DNA of 64,000 nucleotides from Paenibacillus silagei. GTDB taxonomy: Bacteria > Bacillota > Bacilli > Paenibacillales > Paenibacillaceae. Numbering within the stretch: the stretch's first letter is position 1; every line of letters begins with the position of its first letter. The notes below the pieces were generated by a model, which saw only the letters and a program-made list of their open reading frames with translations, did no database searches and was not told the origin of the DNA. Below are positions 16,034-25,124 of the stretch, piece after piece. The stretch lies in contig NZ_JAGGLV010000002.1 in NCBI RefSeq assembly GCF_017874735.1, positions 62,001-126,000 on the forward strand, in the 5' to 3' direction. Made by a program: the position numbers and the translations under genes.

Positions 16034-18433
16034 TCAGAGGATAGTGACATCTGCTCCCACGCCGCATTCCTCTTGAATTTCAGGTACCCTTATGATGCCG
16101 GTGAGGCAGGTACCACTGTCAGCATTTACAAGGGTCATCTGCTCCATATCGGCTTCTATGACCGAGAACGCGGAGGGAATCAGCGCCTTCAGATGCAGCC
16201 TACCGTCCTGCTCTCTCGCCCACCTGATCTGAAGCTCTCCATGCTGCGTCGGAATGACGCCTTCTGCCCAATCCAGGCCCTCAACGGGAGTGGGACGGAT
16301 CAAGACTCTGCCACTGCCCGCCTCCGATACATCTGCGCCCAGAACCTCACGGCTCAGCAGATAAGTAGGAGAAGCTCCCCAGCCGTGCGACAGGCTGACC
16401 GGAATGGAATCCTGCAAATAAGTCGGCGTGTGCCCCAGATAGGGGCTTGGGGTGGTGGGGAACGGCAGCGATAAATCGAACGTTTCCCACCAGGTCGTGG
16501 CTCCCCGGTCCAGCATCGCTCCCCAGTACCCGCGGATGATGGAGACCGCTTCTTCCGCGAAGCCGTAGCGGAACAAGGTCTCAAGCACGATGTGATAGAA
16601 GAAGGCTCCACGGATCGGAGGCAGCCGCTCTGCAAGATACTCCTCCCGGATGAAAGCGACCGCTTCCGCTTCCTCCATAATACCCGACCAGGCTGCAGCA
16701 AAATTCGTCTGAGCAGTCACACTGGAGGACAGTCCCTCATCCGTCAGACAATCGGCATAGAGGGAGGTACCTGGGACGCGCTGCCGTGTCCGGATGGCTT
16801 CGCGCAAGCGCTTCGCCTTGCGCAAGAACTCTGCCGCACGGCCGTCTTCCTGCAATTCCTGTGCCATGAGGGAGAGGGTCAGCAGGAACTTGTAGTAATA
16901 GCAGGACACCGCAGTGACCCGGTCTTTGCGCTCTATATCATCCGACCAGTCAATGAAGCACCACCATCCGCTGCGGTCCGCCTTAGCGAACAGCCCGGCT
17001 TCGTCTTCCTGCCGCCCGAACCAGTCCGCCAGCAAGGCGGCATGCGGCCAGATCTCTTGGATAAACTGGAGGTCCCCAGAATACGAGTAGTACTCCCAGG
17101 CGCCCAGCAGCCAGAATGCACAGAAATCCGGCAGCAGAAACCGGTTCCGCTGTGGCCCGGTGCCGGGAATCGAACCGTCTTCATTCTGGATTCTTGCTCC
17201 CTGCAGCAGTGATTTACGGACAAGCTCCGGGTTGCTGTAGGTCTGGTAGACCACTTTACCCATCACAACAGCGTCGGCAACCCACAAGGCGGCTTCGCGG
17301 TAGGGGCAGTCCTCCAAATGATGCTGGCTGTTCACAACGGTCGTATAACGCCCCGTTTCCCATATCCGGTTCAGCTTCTCGTCACTGCAGCGGAACACCG
17401 GCTCTCCTTCATACGGATAGTGGACAAAACGGACACCCAGCGAGCGGACCCGGAGCGCGGAGGGGGTTGCCATCCCTGTTATCTTAAGATAGCGGAACGC
17501 CCGGCGGCCAAATGGTTCCAGCTTGTTCGCACCCTTGCGAAGCAGAAAGGTATCGGTGAGCACCAGCTCCAATGATTCCCCGTAGAATAGCTGTACAACC
17601 CCGCCTTCGGCCGCTTCGACTTCTATTTCAGGATAGCCCACAATCTCTGTTCCGAAGTCATAAGTAATTTGCGGAAGCGAACCCGGGGCCGAAGCGTCCA
17701 GCACCGCCGCTTCTCCTTCCCCATAATCACGCAGCAAGCCTTCGGCACTCTCCAGCCTGCCAAGATAGGATTCCGCAGCAACAACTGAGACAGGCTGCAC
17801 CAAGGTCTCCCGCAGCGGCGGAATTTCGCGGGGCAACAGGCGGGGCCAAGGCGAATCCGGCTGCTCCGCCCGGGCGGCAACGGCGGCAGCCGGCCAAGCG
17901 GAATCGTCATAATCCGCCCGTTCCCAGCCATCCTCCGCCTTCAAATCGGCAATCTCCCGGTATCCTCCCCACAGGTGCAGCCGACTGGCCTTCGTTGTCC
18001 ACTTCGGCGACCGCCGGCACTTCCAGTCCGCCCCGCTGGCAATGGAGCCTAAGGGTGTGTCGGCATTCTCCTGCGAGCCGAACAGATCAAGCTGGCAGAT
18101 GATGCCGCCGGGCCCCTGGAGCTGCTCTGTCACAATCGGCTCCCGGCCGAAGTTATGAGCCACAACCGCCAGGACATTCGTACCGGCTTGCAGACGTTCC
18201 CCGATATCATAGCTGTCATACGACATCCATGACAAATCTGCAGGCGCCGGTCCTCTTCCAATCTCATTCCCGTTCAAGTACAGCTTGTAGTGCTGATTGG
18301 CGGAAATATGCACCGTGGCCCGTTTCGGCTGCACCGTCAGCTCAAAACGCCTGCGTGCCTCCACGTATACGTTATTCTCTTCTGATACCCCGGCCGCCCA
18401 TATCCAATCCGCCCGCCAGTTCACACTGTTCAT
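16034..18433 (-). CDS. GH78 alpha-L-rhamnosidase
   Basis: About 799 residues, no signal peptide. The N-terminal carbohydrate-binding sandwich is visible (WRADWIWAAG, ANQHYKLYLNGNEIGRGPAP, LQAGTNVLAVVAHNFG). The family signature HHLEDCPYREAALWVADA (about residues 368-385) is the equivalent of the catalytic-acid loop. The (alpha/alpha)6 barrel and closing beta-domain (PTYLLSREVLGADV, then RVLIRPTPVEGLDWAEG) follow. It is monocistronic and sits beside the GntR/LacI-type regulator, with operator-like sites upstream, so it probably belongs to that regulon and acts inside the cell on imported glycosides. Confidence 0.9.
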   Translation of the reverse strand: MNSVNWRADWIWAAGVSEENNVYVEARRRFELTVQPKRATVHISANQHYKLYLNGNEIGRGPAPADLSWMSYDSYDIGERLQAGTNVLAVVAHNFGREPIVTEQLQGPGGIICQLDLFGSQENADTPLGSIASGADWKCRRSPKWTTKASRLHLWGGYREIADLKAEDGWERADYDDSAWPAAAVAARAEQPDSPWPRLLPREIPPLRETLVQPVSVVAAESYLGRLESAEGLLRDYGEGEAAVLDASAPGSLPQITYDFGTEIVGYPEIEVEAAEGGVVQLFYGESLELVLTDTFLLRKGANKLEPFGRRAFRYLKITGMATPSALRVRSLGVRFVHYPYEGEPVFRCSDEKLNRIWETGRYTTVVNSQHHLEDCPYREAALWVADAVVMGKVVYQTYSNPELVRKSLLQGARIQNEDGSIPGTGPQRNRFLLPDFCAFWLLGAWEYYSYSGDLQFIQEIWPHAALLADWFGRQEDEAGLFAKADRSGWWCFIDWSDDIERKDRVTAVSCYYYKFLLTLSLMAQELQEDGRAAEFLRKAKRLREAIRTRQRVPGTSLYADCLTDEGLSSSVTAQTNFAAAWSGIMEEAEAVAFIREEYLAERLPPIRGAFFYHIVLETLFRYGFAEEAVSIIRGYWGAMLDRGATTWWETFDLSLPFPTTPSPYLGHTPTYLQDSIPVSLSHGWGASPTYLLSREVLGADVSEAGSGRVLIRPTPVEGLDWAEGVIPTQHGELQIRWAREQDGRLHLKALIPSAFSVIEADMEQMTLVNADSGTCLTGIIRVPEIQEECGVGADVTIL

Positions 18434-18470
18434 ATATAATTCCCTCCCGCTCCAAGCATTCCAAAGAAGA

Positions 18471-18507
18471 TAAATGTATACTTACAAATATCATAATATA
18501 CTTTTAT
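18471..18507. promoter_or_regulatory. Operator-like sites upstream of the GH78 gene
   Basis: TAAATGTATACTTA (18471-18484) and AATATACTTTTAT (18495-18507) resemble the AAAGTATACTTT palindrome near 14.6 and 15.9 kb. The first copy is close to the -10/start region of the 18433 gene. Confidence 0.5.
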
Positions 18508-18591
18508 TTCTTTTCCCGCAACAATATATGCGTTGCAGCTTATCATATGCAGAGCAGAGGGTTTCGCTTTAATGCTGAGAGCACACTAATT

Positions 18592-18630
18592 AAAAAGCGG
18601 TTGGGCAGTTTTTCTGCCCAACCGCTTTTT
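18592..18630. terminator. Strong bidirectional terminator
   Basis: AAAAAGCGGTTGGGCAG pairs perfectly with CTGCCCAACCGCTTTTT around a TTTTT loop, and pairing can extend into flanking AATT. It ends the five-gene YesMN operon (minus strand) just after the esterase gene. Confidence 0.93.
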
Positions 18631-18639
18631 AATTGCATT

Positions 18640-19716
18640 TCATTCGTTAAGCCACCTGTCCACAAACTTATAGGTCTGTCCGCCGTTCCAGACATGTCCA
18701 CCGGCAAAAATGTGGTGTGCAAAGCGGTCCTCAGCCCCGGTTAACCGGTAAGCGCCGGCCGTAATTTCAACCTGCTCCCTCACATTGTCCACTCCCCGTT
18801 CACCGTTCAGGGGGTCCTGATCGCCCGTCTCAATCAGCAAGGCGCGCGGGGCAATTAAGGCTGCGATATCTCCCATATCCACAGCCTCCCATAACCGGGG
18901 CACATAATTGCACGAACAATTATACAGATTGAGCAGAGCATCCTTATATCCGTAAAAGTACCCGCTGACCACAGCGCAGCTCACCCGCTCATCAAGAGCG
19001 GCCAGCCACAGGGTTTGCAGGCCGCCTCCTGACAATCCGCAGCAGCCTATCCGTTCCTGTGCAATCTCTTGCCGGGTCCCGATGTAGTCAAGCAGACGTG
19101 TCAAATCCCAAGTCCACATCCCTGTCAGTGATAATCCCAGGCTAATCGCCATCATATTCAACTGATTGCAAGTACTGCCCAAGAACACAGACTCTTCATC
19201 GCCCTGCCCCGACGATTCCCGCCGCTCTCCGAATCCCCGGGCGTCCGGGCACAGGACGATATATCCCCTCTGAACAAATGATACACCGTAATCCAGATGA
19301 GCGCCGGCAATCGGCTCCCGCAAGGCTGGAATATCCGTCCGTCCGGCCGGAGACAGCTTCCCTCCGGTACCATGTCCATGGGCTGCAATCATGCAAGGTC
19401 TCTTCTCCCCCGGCTGCAGCCCGTCCGGCATCAGCAGGTAGAAGGGCATCCACACGTCCGGCTCCACCTGAATGAGCCATTTCTCACGGCGGTAATTCTC
19501 CTGCTGGACGGATTCCAGCAGCTCCGGCCGTAGATCGCACATGTCCATTCTTGTCATGCCGATGAGTTCGCCCAGTCTGGCCCGGGTGCTTGTCTTCCAA
19601 GCTTCGTATTCCTCCAGGCTGGCAGCCTGGAAGCCCCATTGTCCGGCTGTTCTGTTGAACCTGTCCGCTAAACCGGGAATTGACGTATAGTATTTGGCAA
19701 TATGCTCTGTGTTCAA
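18640..19716 (-). CDS. Alpha/beta-hydrolase, acetyl-ester/dienelactone-hydrolase type
   Basis: About 359 residues. The nucleophile elbow is CCGLSGGGLQTLW, the acid lies in IETGDQDPLNG, and the His is in FAGGHVWNG. The N-terminal half (WLIQVEPDVWMPFYLLMPDG, IAAHGHGTGGK) matches the large abhydrolase/acetylxylan-esterase-like group seen in polysaccharide loci. No signal peptide, so it is intracellular. Start: GAGGTGA with 5-nt spacing points to TTG at 19716. The longer open frame up to 19872 would overlap the preceding gene and lacks a ribosome site. It is last in the operon and probably removes acyl groups from imported oligosaccharides. Confidence 0.85.
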   Translation of the reverse strand: MNTEHIAKYYTSIPGLADRFNRTAGQWGFQAASLEEYEAWKTSTRARLGELIGMTRMDMCDLRPELLESVQQENYRREKWLIQVEPDVWMPFYLLMPDGLQPGEKRPCMIAAHGHGTGGKLSPAGRTDIPALREPIAGAHLDYGVSFVQRGYIVLCPDARGFGERRESSGQGDEESVFLGSTCNQLNMMAISLGLSLTGMWTWDLTRLLDYIGTRQEIAQERIGCCGLSGGGLQTLWLAALDERVSCAVVSGYFYGYKDALLNLYNCSCNYVPRLWEAVDMGDIAALIAPRALLIETGDQDPLNGERGVDNVREQVEITAGAYRLTGAEDRFAHHIFAGGHVWNGGQTYKFVDRWLNE

Positions 19717-19759
19717 GGAACTCACCTCAGATGAATTAGTATAATCGGGATTACAGTAC

Positions 19760-21859
19760 TTAAGGCAGAACGTATAACCGCCCCTCGCCCGGAGCGAGCG
19801 ATGAAGACAGCTTCCCGGTTGCAGCATTATAATCGGTACCCGTCTCCGTTCCGGTCGATTTGGATACTTCACTCACGCCGGCCGGCTTCGGGGATAAGCT
19901 GAACCGGGCGGTTACCGCGTTCACTGTATCCTTGTTGACGACCATTACATACTCCCTTCCGCTCCCGTTCTTGAAGTAACCGATAATCAGAGGCTGCGCC
20001 GCATCATCCGGCTTCCAGAAGAAGCCGGAGGGCACCCCTGATGTCCCGGACGGCAGCGAACCTGTGTGATATACCGCCTGTGAAGTAAGCGTCCTCAGCG
20101 TAGGGCCGATCTGGAGCAGGTCTGCATTCACCTTTTGTGCGGAAGCATACAGCGGTCCCTTGGAGCCGCCCGGAAGAATAATTCCGTCGTGGAATGTTTC
20201 TCCTTCCCCGCTCGGCGTTTCATAGGTGAAATAGTTAATGCCTTTTGCCCCGTAAACCAGGCTGCTGTAGACATTATACCTTAGCTCGTTCTCGGTTGGC
20301 GGACGCAGTCCGTCAGTTACTCCTACAGATTGAATATACGCCCAGAAGTTTAGCGAAGCGGCCTGAGCCTGCCGCCGGATGATTTCCAGATTCGCAAAAT
20401 ACTCACTGCTGAAGCCGCCTCCGGCACTGTAAGGATAATGATCGAACAGAAGAAAGTCCGGCTTCTTGCTGGCCCAGCGGTACACATAATCTTCATAGGA
20501 GAAGGAAACCAGGCTCTGATTCAGTGCAAACCAGTAATCTCCATTGACCGGTGCCCCGGCTACATAGGCGGTCCCGTCCTTTTCAAGCTTCACTCCGCCC
20601 GTAGACCGGATGACCCAGCCGACCTGGTTGTCGCCGCCCCCGCCATGTGTCAATTCCCAGTAATAGTCCGTATTCGGACTTACCGCTGCATTGATCTCAA
20701 ATACAGGAAAGCTGGTAGACGATCCCGATAACGTCTTCTGTCCGAGAAGAGCTGACTTGGCCGGGGAGTTCCAGAGCTTAAGCGTCAGCGGTTCATTGCT
20801 GCCCCATTGATTCTTGTCGATGTACAGTTGAAGGGAGGAAATGTGCGAGGTCCCGGAATTCGTCCTGAATGTCTGGCCCAAGGCGGAACCGGGGGTTACA
20901 TACTCTCCGGACTGGGGACCAAAGCCGAGATTCTGAGCATAGTTCGGCAGCAGATTCACATATGTCAAATGGTTCGGATCAGCCGCCCTGAACTTCTCCA
21001 TGGTCCCCTGCAGCCCGGTCATGGCCGCTGCGCCTGGCTCGTCCATAAGGTTGTAACCCAGAAGGCCCGGGTTCCCGGCATAATGGGAAGCCATGTCGTT
21101 AATAACAGAGGCCGGGGGCTGTGCGCCGCCGCTGTACATTTTCTGCCCGTAATTGAGCTTAAACCAGAAATCGTAATCACTCAGTGCCGTACCGTTCTGG
21201 TACGCTGTTCCTCCGGCAAAAACATTGGGTGAATGGCCTACCACCCAGCCGATATCCGCGGCACTGCCGCTTGTCAGCTCAAAATAGTAACTGCTGCCGG
21301 AATTAAGCCATTTATGCAATTTAAAAACAGGATAATCATCGGCTACAGGACCTGTAATGGAATACGATCCGATCAGATTCTCTTTACCGGGCGAGGAGTA
21401 CAGGCTAAGGGTAAGCTTCCTGCCCGCCGTCCACTGGGTTCTGTCAATATAGAGCTGAATGGTATCAATGGCGATGTCCGGCTCGGCAGGTGTCGTAAAG
21501 GTCTGTCCCAGTGAACTGCCGGCCGACACATACTTGCCGTCATTGCCTGCCGTCTGGTCAACCGTGAACTTATGCGAGCCCAGCCGGTCATCCTGCACGA
21601 TGCAGCTCAGACCTTTATCCGCACATTGGGCAAGTGCAGCATCATTCTGCGCGTAGGTATAAATGCCGTTGGACAGCAGCACGAAGGTCGCGTTCAGTTC
21701 TTTGATCTCCTGATACTTGGCGCTGGTTGTTTCCTCCGGGCCGGGCGACCAAAAGATTCCGACAGGAAACGGCTCCACATTCGGTATTGCAGCCTGAACA
21801 GAGGCTCCCCCCATCAGGCTTGCCAGGACTACGGATATTAAAGCGATCTTCTTTTTCAT
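19760..21859 (-). CDS. Secreted TIM-barrel glycosidase-like protein with two inserted modules
   Basis: About 699 residues with a signal peptide (ALISVVLASLMGGASVQA). A TIM-barrel-like start (FPVGIFWSPGPEE) is interrupted by two homologous beta-rich modules at residues about 118-245 and 327-457. Both read GS.LGQTF.T, IQLYID/LQLYID, a lysine-rich LTL strand, YPVF/FPVF and a final VGWV. Between and after them the barrel continues: YNLMDEPG (Glu about 274, acid/base candidate) and NYFTYETPSG (Glu about 547, nucleophile candidate). A C-terminal beta-domain ends in EGRLYVLP. The ATG at 21859 follows GAGGGGAG; the upstream TTG would overlap the previous gene. Specificity unknown. Confidence 0.85.
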   Translation of the reverse strand: MKKKIALISVVLASLMGGASVQAAIPNVEPFPVGIFWSPGPEETTSAKYQEIKELNATFVLLSNGIYTYAQNDAALAQCADKGLSCIVQDDRLGSHKFTVDQTAGNDGKYVSAGSSLGQTFTTPAEPDIAIDTIQLYIDRTQWTAGRKLTLSLYSSPGKENLIGSYSITGPVADDYPVFKLHKWLNSGSSYYFELTSGSAADIGWVVGHSPNVFAGGTAYQNGTALSDYDFWFKLNYGQKMYSGGAQPPASVINDMASHYAGNPGLLGYNLMDEPGAAAMTGLQGTMEKFRAADPNHLTYVNLLPNYAQNLGFGPQSGEYVTPGSALGQTFRTNSGTSHISSLQLYIDKNQWGSNEPLTLKLWNSPAKSALLGQKTLSGSSTSFPVFEINAAVSPNTDYYWELTHGGGGDNQVGWVIRSTGGVKLEKDGTAYVAGAPVNGDYWFALNQSLVSFSYEDYVYRWASKKPDFLLFDHYPYSAGGGFSSEYFANLEIIRRQAQAASLNFWAYIQSVGVTDGLRPPTENELRYNVYSSLVYGAKGINYFTYETPSGEGETFHDGIILPGGSKGPLYASAQKVNADLLQIGPTLRTLTSQAVYHTGSLPSGTSGVPSGFFWKPDDAAQPLIIGYFKNGSGREYVMVVNKDTVNAVTARFSLSPKPAGVSEVSKSTGTETGTDYNAATGKLSSSLAPGEGRLYVLP

Positions 21860-21875
21860 CCGGTCATTTCTCCCC

Positions 21876-23474
21876 TCAGTTGTCAAAGTGGAATCTTACT
21901 CTTAGCTGACTTGACGCTTCCTCCAGCAGTTGCCGCCCGCCTGCCTGCAGCCATTCTTGCTTGAACCGCTCATAATCGCTGTCCTCGCCCAGTATATACT
22001 TCAGGTCGAACTCCTGCGTCAGCTTCTTCAGATCCGAGGAGATCTGCGGGTCCAGATGCAGCAATTCATGATAATTGGTGTAGCTGTCCATGCTCATCGC
22101 CTTGTTGTCCAGTTCCAGCTGCTTGATGTCCGCCGGCCCGGGGCTGTCCCTGAGGCTCTCTAGCACCCGGTCCTGGCTGGTCGCCACCCATGTCCCCCAG
22201 TCATTCGCCCCTTTGACCTCTTGACGGTACGGGTCCTCCTTCAGACTGATGAACTTGGCTTCCCGGCCGAAATCGGTGACCTTCTGCCCGTTCACCCCCA
22301 CTCCCCAGCGGAGTGCCCAATATCCTTCGGTCGGGTAGACGGTAGAGTCAATAAAGCGGAGAATCCGCTCCATCTTCTCAGCATCTCCGGCCGCCTGTGC
22401 AGATACCGCCAGCAGACCCCCGGCAATCGGTGCAGGCGGACGCCTGCCGCCGAATTCTGCACCCTTGGGAACCTGCAGCGCATCCCACCAGTTGACTGTG
22501 CGGCCGGTTGCTCCGTTCATTCTCTCCCCTTCCTGCACGATGGCGCCAGGATAGTGGACGATACCGATGTGTCCTCCGAACAGCTTCGGCTTGCGCTGTT
22601 CCCAGCTCTGCGTATACCAGTCCGGGTCAATCAGCTTCTCCTTAACAATTGTCCGCATGAACGCAAGAAATTTCAGATGCGTACCATTTACTACCGAATG
22701 CTGCACAGTTCCATCCGGGCCGATATGGAAGCCGGAAGGGCCGTACATGGATTCCAGAATGCTGAGCTCGCCGACATCGCTGCCGGAGCCTGCGGAGCTG
22801 ATGCCCCATGTGTCGTCTTTCCCGTTCTGGTCAGGATCACCATACGTGAATTTCCGGAGCACTTCCAGCAGTTCGGTGTCCGTAGCCGGCGGGGATAGCT
22901 GGAGCGCGTCCAGCCAGTCCTTGCGGATCATAAGCGCCCAGGTGAACGCCTCCGGCAGCTTCGGCAAGCCGATGATTCTGCCCTCCACAGTAGCGTGTGC
23001 TCTCATCTGGCTGTTCCAAGTCTGCATGACATGCGGAAGCTTAGACAGATATGGCGTCCAGTCGTCCAGGAGGACCTCCTGCTTGTGCAATTTCATGATC
23101 AGATTACGGTCCCAGGAGAAGATGAGGTCCGGCGGCTGGCTGGAGGAGAAGCGGAGAAGCAGCTTGGCTTCCAGTTCTCCCGGCGGCACAGCGTCCATCG
23201 TCATTTCGATATTGAACCGGTCTTTGATCCACTTTCTCCAAGGGTCCGCTTCATCAGTCGGCGTATTAGACCATCCGTTCTCCATCATGTCCAGCTTCAC
23301 TGTACTTAGCGCAGAAGCCCCTTCCGCCGGATGGCCGGTATCCGCAGAAGGCGGGTTCGGTGCACCAGAGGTTCCCGAGGTCCCCGTTTGTTCTTCCCGG
23401 CCGGGGCAACCGTAGATCATAACTGTCAAGAATAATGCTCCTGCGGCCAAGGATATCCTTCGCTTCTTGTTCAT
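21876..23474 (-). CDS. Extracellular solute-binding lipoprotein (orphan, YesMN-associated)
   Basis: About 532 residues. The lipobox region is LFLTVMIYGC, then a Ser/Gly/Pro-rich linker and a large solute-binding fold (FSSSQPPDLIFSWDRN, LPEAFTWALMIRKDWLDAL, DPDQNGKDDTWGISSAG). The sequence type matches the aldouronate/LipO-like binding proteins of Paenibacillus. No permease gene accompanies it; it lies between the YesN regulator and a secreted glycosidase-like gene. It may present ligand to the YesM kinase or serve permeases encoded elsewhere. GAGG 7 nt upstream fixes the ATG at 23474 (a GTG codon directly precedes it). Confidence 0.9.
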   Translation of the reverse strand: MNKKRRISLAAGALFLTVMIYGCPGREEQTGTSGTSGAPNPPSADTGHPAEGASALSTVKLDMMENGWSNTPTDEADPWRKWIKDRFNIEMTMDAVPPGELEAKLLLRFSSSQPPDLIFSWDRNLIMKLHKQEVLLDDWTPYLSKLPHVMQTWNSQMRAHATVEGRIIGLPKLPEAFTWALMIRKDWLDALQLSPPATDTELLEVLRKFTYGDPDQNGKDDTWGISSAGSGSDVGELSILESMYGPSGFHIGPDGTVQHSVVNGTHLKFLAFMRTIVKEKLIDPDWYTQSWEQRKPKLFGGHIGIVHYPGAIVQEGERMNGATGRTVNWWDALQVPKGAEFGGRRPPAPIAGGLLAVSAQAAGDAEKMERILRFIDSTVYPTEGYWALRWGVGVNGQKVTDFGREAKFISLKEDPYRQEVKGANDWGTWVATSQDRVLESLRDSPGPADIKQLELDNKAMSMDSYTNYHELLHLDPQISSDLKKLTQEFDLKYILGEDSDYERFKQEWLQAGGRQLLEEASSQLRVRFHFDN

Positions 23475-23621
23475 CACTTAACCTCATTGTGTTTGGGATG
23501 GTCATTTGATGGCGTTACCCTTGAATAGCTTTATTATACAAAGAGAGGGAAGGCCGCTAAATGACAGGTCCTTGCGATTAGGGAACGGATCTTGCGAATA
23601 ATGTCGAAATCTCAATTGTTA

Positions 23622-25124
23622 TTATCTGGAATTTCTGCGGTATTCCGCCGGCCCGATCCCGGCAAACTCTTTGAACACACGGCTAAAATGCTTCCAGCTT
23701 TTATAACCGATCTGCTCGGCAACCTCATAGATTTTGGCGCCTGGTTCCTTCAGCATCCGGTTGGCTTCCTCCATACGCAGCGCAGTTACGTATTCCAGAA
23801 AAGTCATGCCTGTCCGTTCCCGGAAGAGATGGCTTAAATGATGCGGACTCACGTATATGGCCCCAGCCACCTCTGACAGCGTGAGGGAAGCCGTGAGATG
23901 ACTGCGGATATACAGCTTGGCTGCGACAAGCACATGTCCCTCCAGTTCTCCTCCGGAGAACTCTTGTGCCATGTGCTGAACCTGCTGAAGCACCCTGCTT
24001 CTCAGCTCAGCCGCATTCCTTGCCTGTATTAGCTCCGATATCAAATCGGCGGTTCTTTGCGCGCGAAACGCCGGGATTGAGGATTGGCACGCTTCCAGCC
24101 GCTCATAGATCATCAGGAACAGCGTCTCCAGTCCCCGGACCAGCCGTCCAAGATCTGCCCGCTCCAGCCATACGTCCAGCTTCTGCGCAGTTTCGGAGGC
24201 AAGCGATTCTTCATTCGCCGTCTCCAGCGCCGCACGGACCAGATGTAATTCATCGCCTGCCCGCTTGCTGCCCGTCTGCCCTTGTGTCTCCTTATGCCGG
24301 TAAATGCCCGTGCCATGATACAGGCGGCCAAACAAAGCCATAAATGCCTGATTATACGGTGATGCCTCTGAGCTCAGCCCGGAGAATGAAGCAGATATTC
24401 CTACACTGGCAGACAGCTTCATGCCCTCCAGCCAAAAGGCTGTGAACTGCTCGGAGAAGCTTCGTGCAATCCCTTCTCCGGCTGCTTGCGAATCGGCAAA
24501 CACACCGATCACGAGAACGGGACTGCCGGACCGTAGGGCATCCGAGAGGTAACAGAGATGGCCAAGCTCATCCGCAATCTCCTCAAATATCTTCATCATC
24601 AGCCAAGAAACCGTCTGTCCCCCTCCCAGCTCGGTCACTCTTGGGTTCTGCATATCGTCGATGTCCGCTGCGAGCACAAGCTTGCACGATTGCTCCAAGG
24701 CCTCAAATGCCGCTCTTGTCATGGCGCGGTTTCGCCGCAGCTTATGATTGCTGTGCTGAGGAACGCGCTTCAGGGCCTCTGTCAGCTCAGTCTCATCGAC
24801 CGGCTTCAGCAAATAATCCATCGTGCCAAGCCGCAGCGCCTGTTGCATATAGGTGAAATCCCCATGTCCGCTGAGCACAATAATCCGGGTGGCCGGATAA
24901 TGGCAGCGGATCGCTTCCGACAGCCCAAGCCCGTCCATCCCCGGCATTCTTATGTCGGTAATAACAACATCGGCCTCGGACTCCTGCAGCCATTCGAGCG
25001 CTGCCGCCGCATCAGGAGCGGTCCCGACTACTTCAATGCGGACCTCCTCTGCCGGTAGCGAACGAAGCATGTGACACAGTCCTTCCCTGATCTCCTGTTC
25101 GTCATCCACAATCAGCACTTTCAT
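23622..25124 (-). CDS. YesN-type response regulator with AraC DNA-binding domain
   Basis: About 500 residues. The receiver domain begins MKVLIVDDEQEIREGL, with the phospho-Asp in VVITDIRMPGMDG and Lys in LLKPVDE. A long middle region of unknown fold is followed by a C-terminal AraC-type double helix-turn-helix (SLTLSEVAGAIYVSPHHLSHLF, KIYEVAEQIGYKSWKHFSRVF). GAAGGAGGAG upstream fixes the ATG at 25124. The start overlaps the 3' end of the kinase gene by 23 nt, so the two are translationally coupled. It probably activates this operon and possibly the neighbouring glycosidase genes. Confidence 0.94.
   Translation of the reverse strand: MKVLIVDDEQEIREGLCHMLRSLPAEEVRIEVVGTAPDAAAALEWLQESEADVVITDIRMPGMDGLGLSEAIRCHYPATRIIVLSGHGDFTYMQQALRLGTMDYLLKPVDETELTEALKRVPQHSNHKLRRNRAMTRAAFEALEQSCKLVLAADIDDMQNPRVTELGGGQTVSWLMMKIFEEIADELGHLCYLSDALRSGSPVLVIGVFADSQAAGEGIARSFSEQFTAFWLEGMKLSASVGISASFSGLSSEASPYNQAFMALFGRLYHGTGIYRHKETQGQTGSKRAGDELHLVRAALETANEESLASETAQKLDVWLERADLGRLVRGLETLFLMIYERLEACQSSIPAFRAQRTADLISELIQARNAAELRSRVLQQVQHMAQEFSGGELEGHVLVAAKLYIRSHLTASLTLSEVAGAIYVSPHHLSHLFRERTGMTFLEYVTALRMEEANRMLKEPGAKIYEVAEQIGYKSWKHFSRVFKEFAGIGPAEYRRNSR

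Noticed and set aside
14797..18433. One operon joining the GntR/LacI regulator and the second GH78 gene
   Set aside because: A hairpin with T-rich tail lies between them at 15971-16004, and each has its own operator-like site.
18640..19872. Longer start for the esterase at 19872
   Set aside because: It would overlap the upstream gene by over 100 nt and lacks a ribosome site. TTG at 19716 has GAGGTGA with proper spacing.
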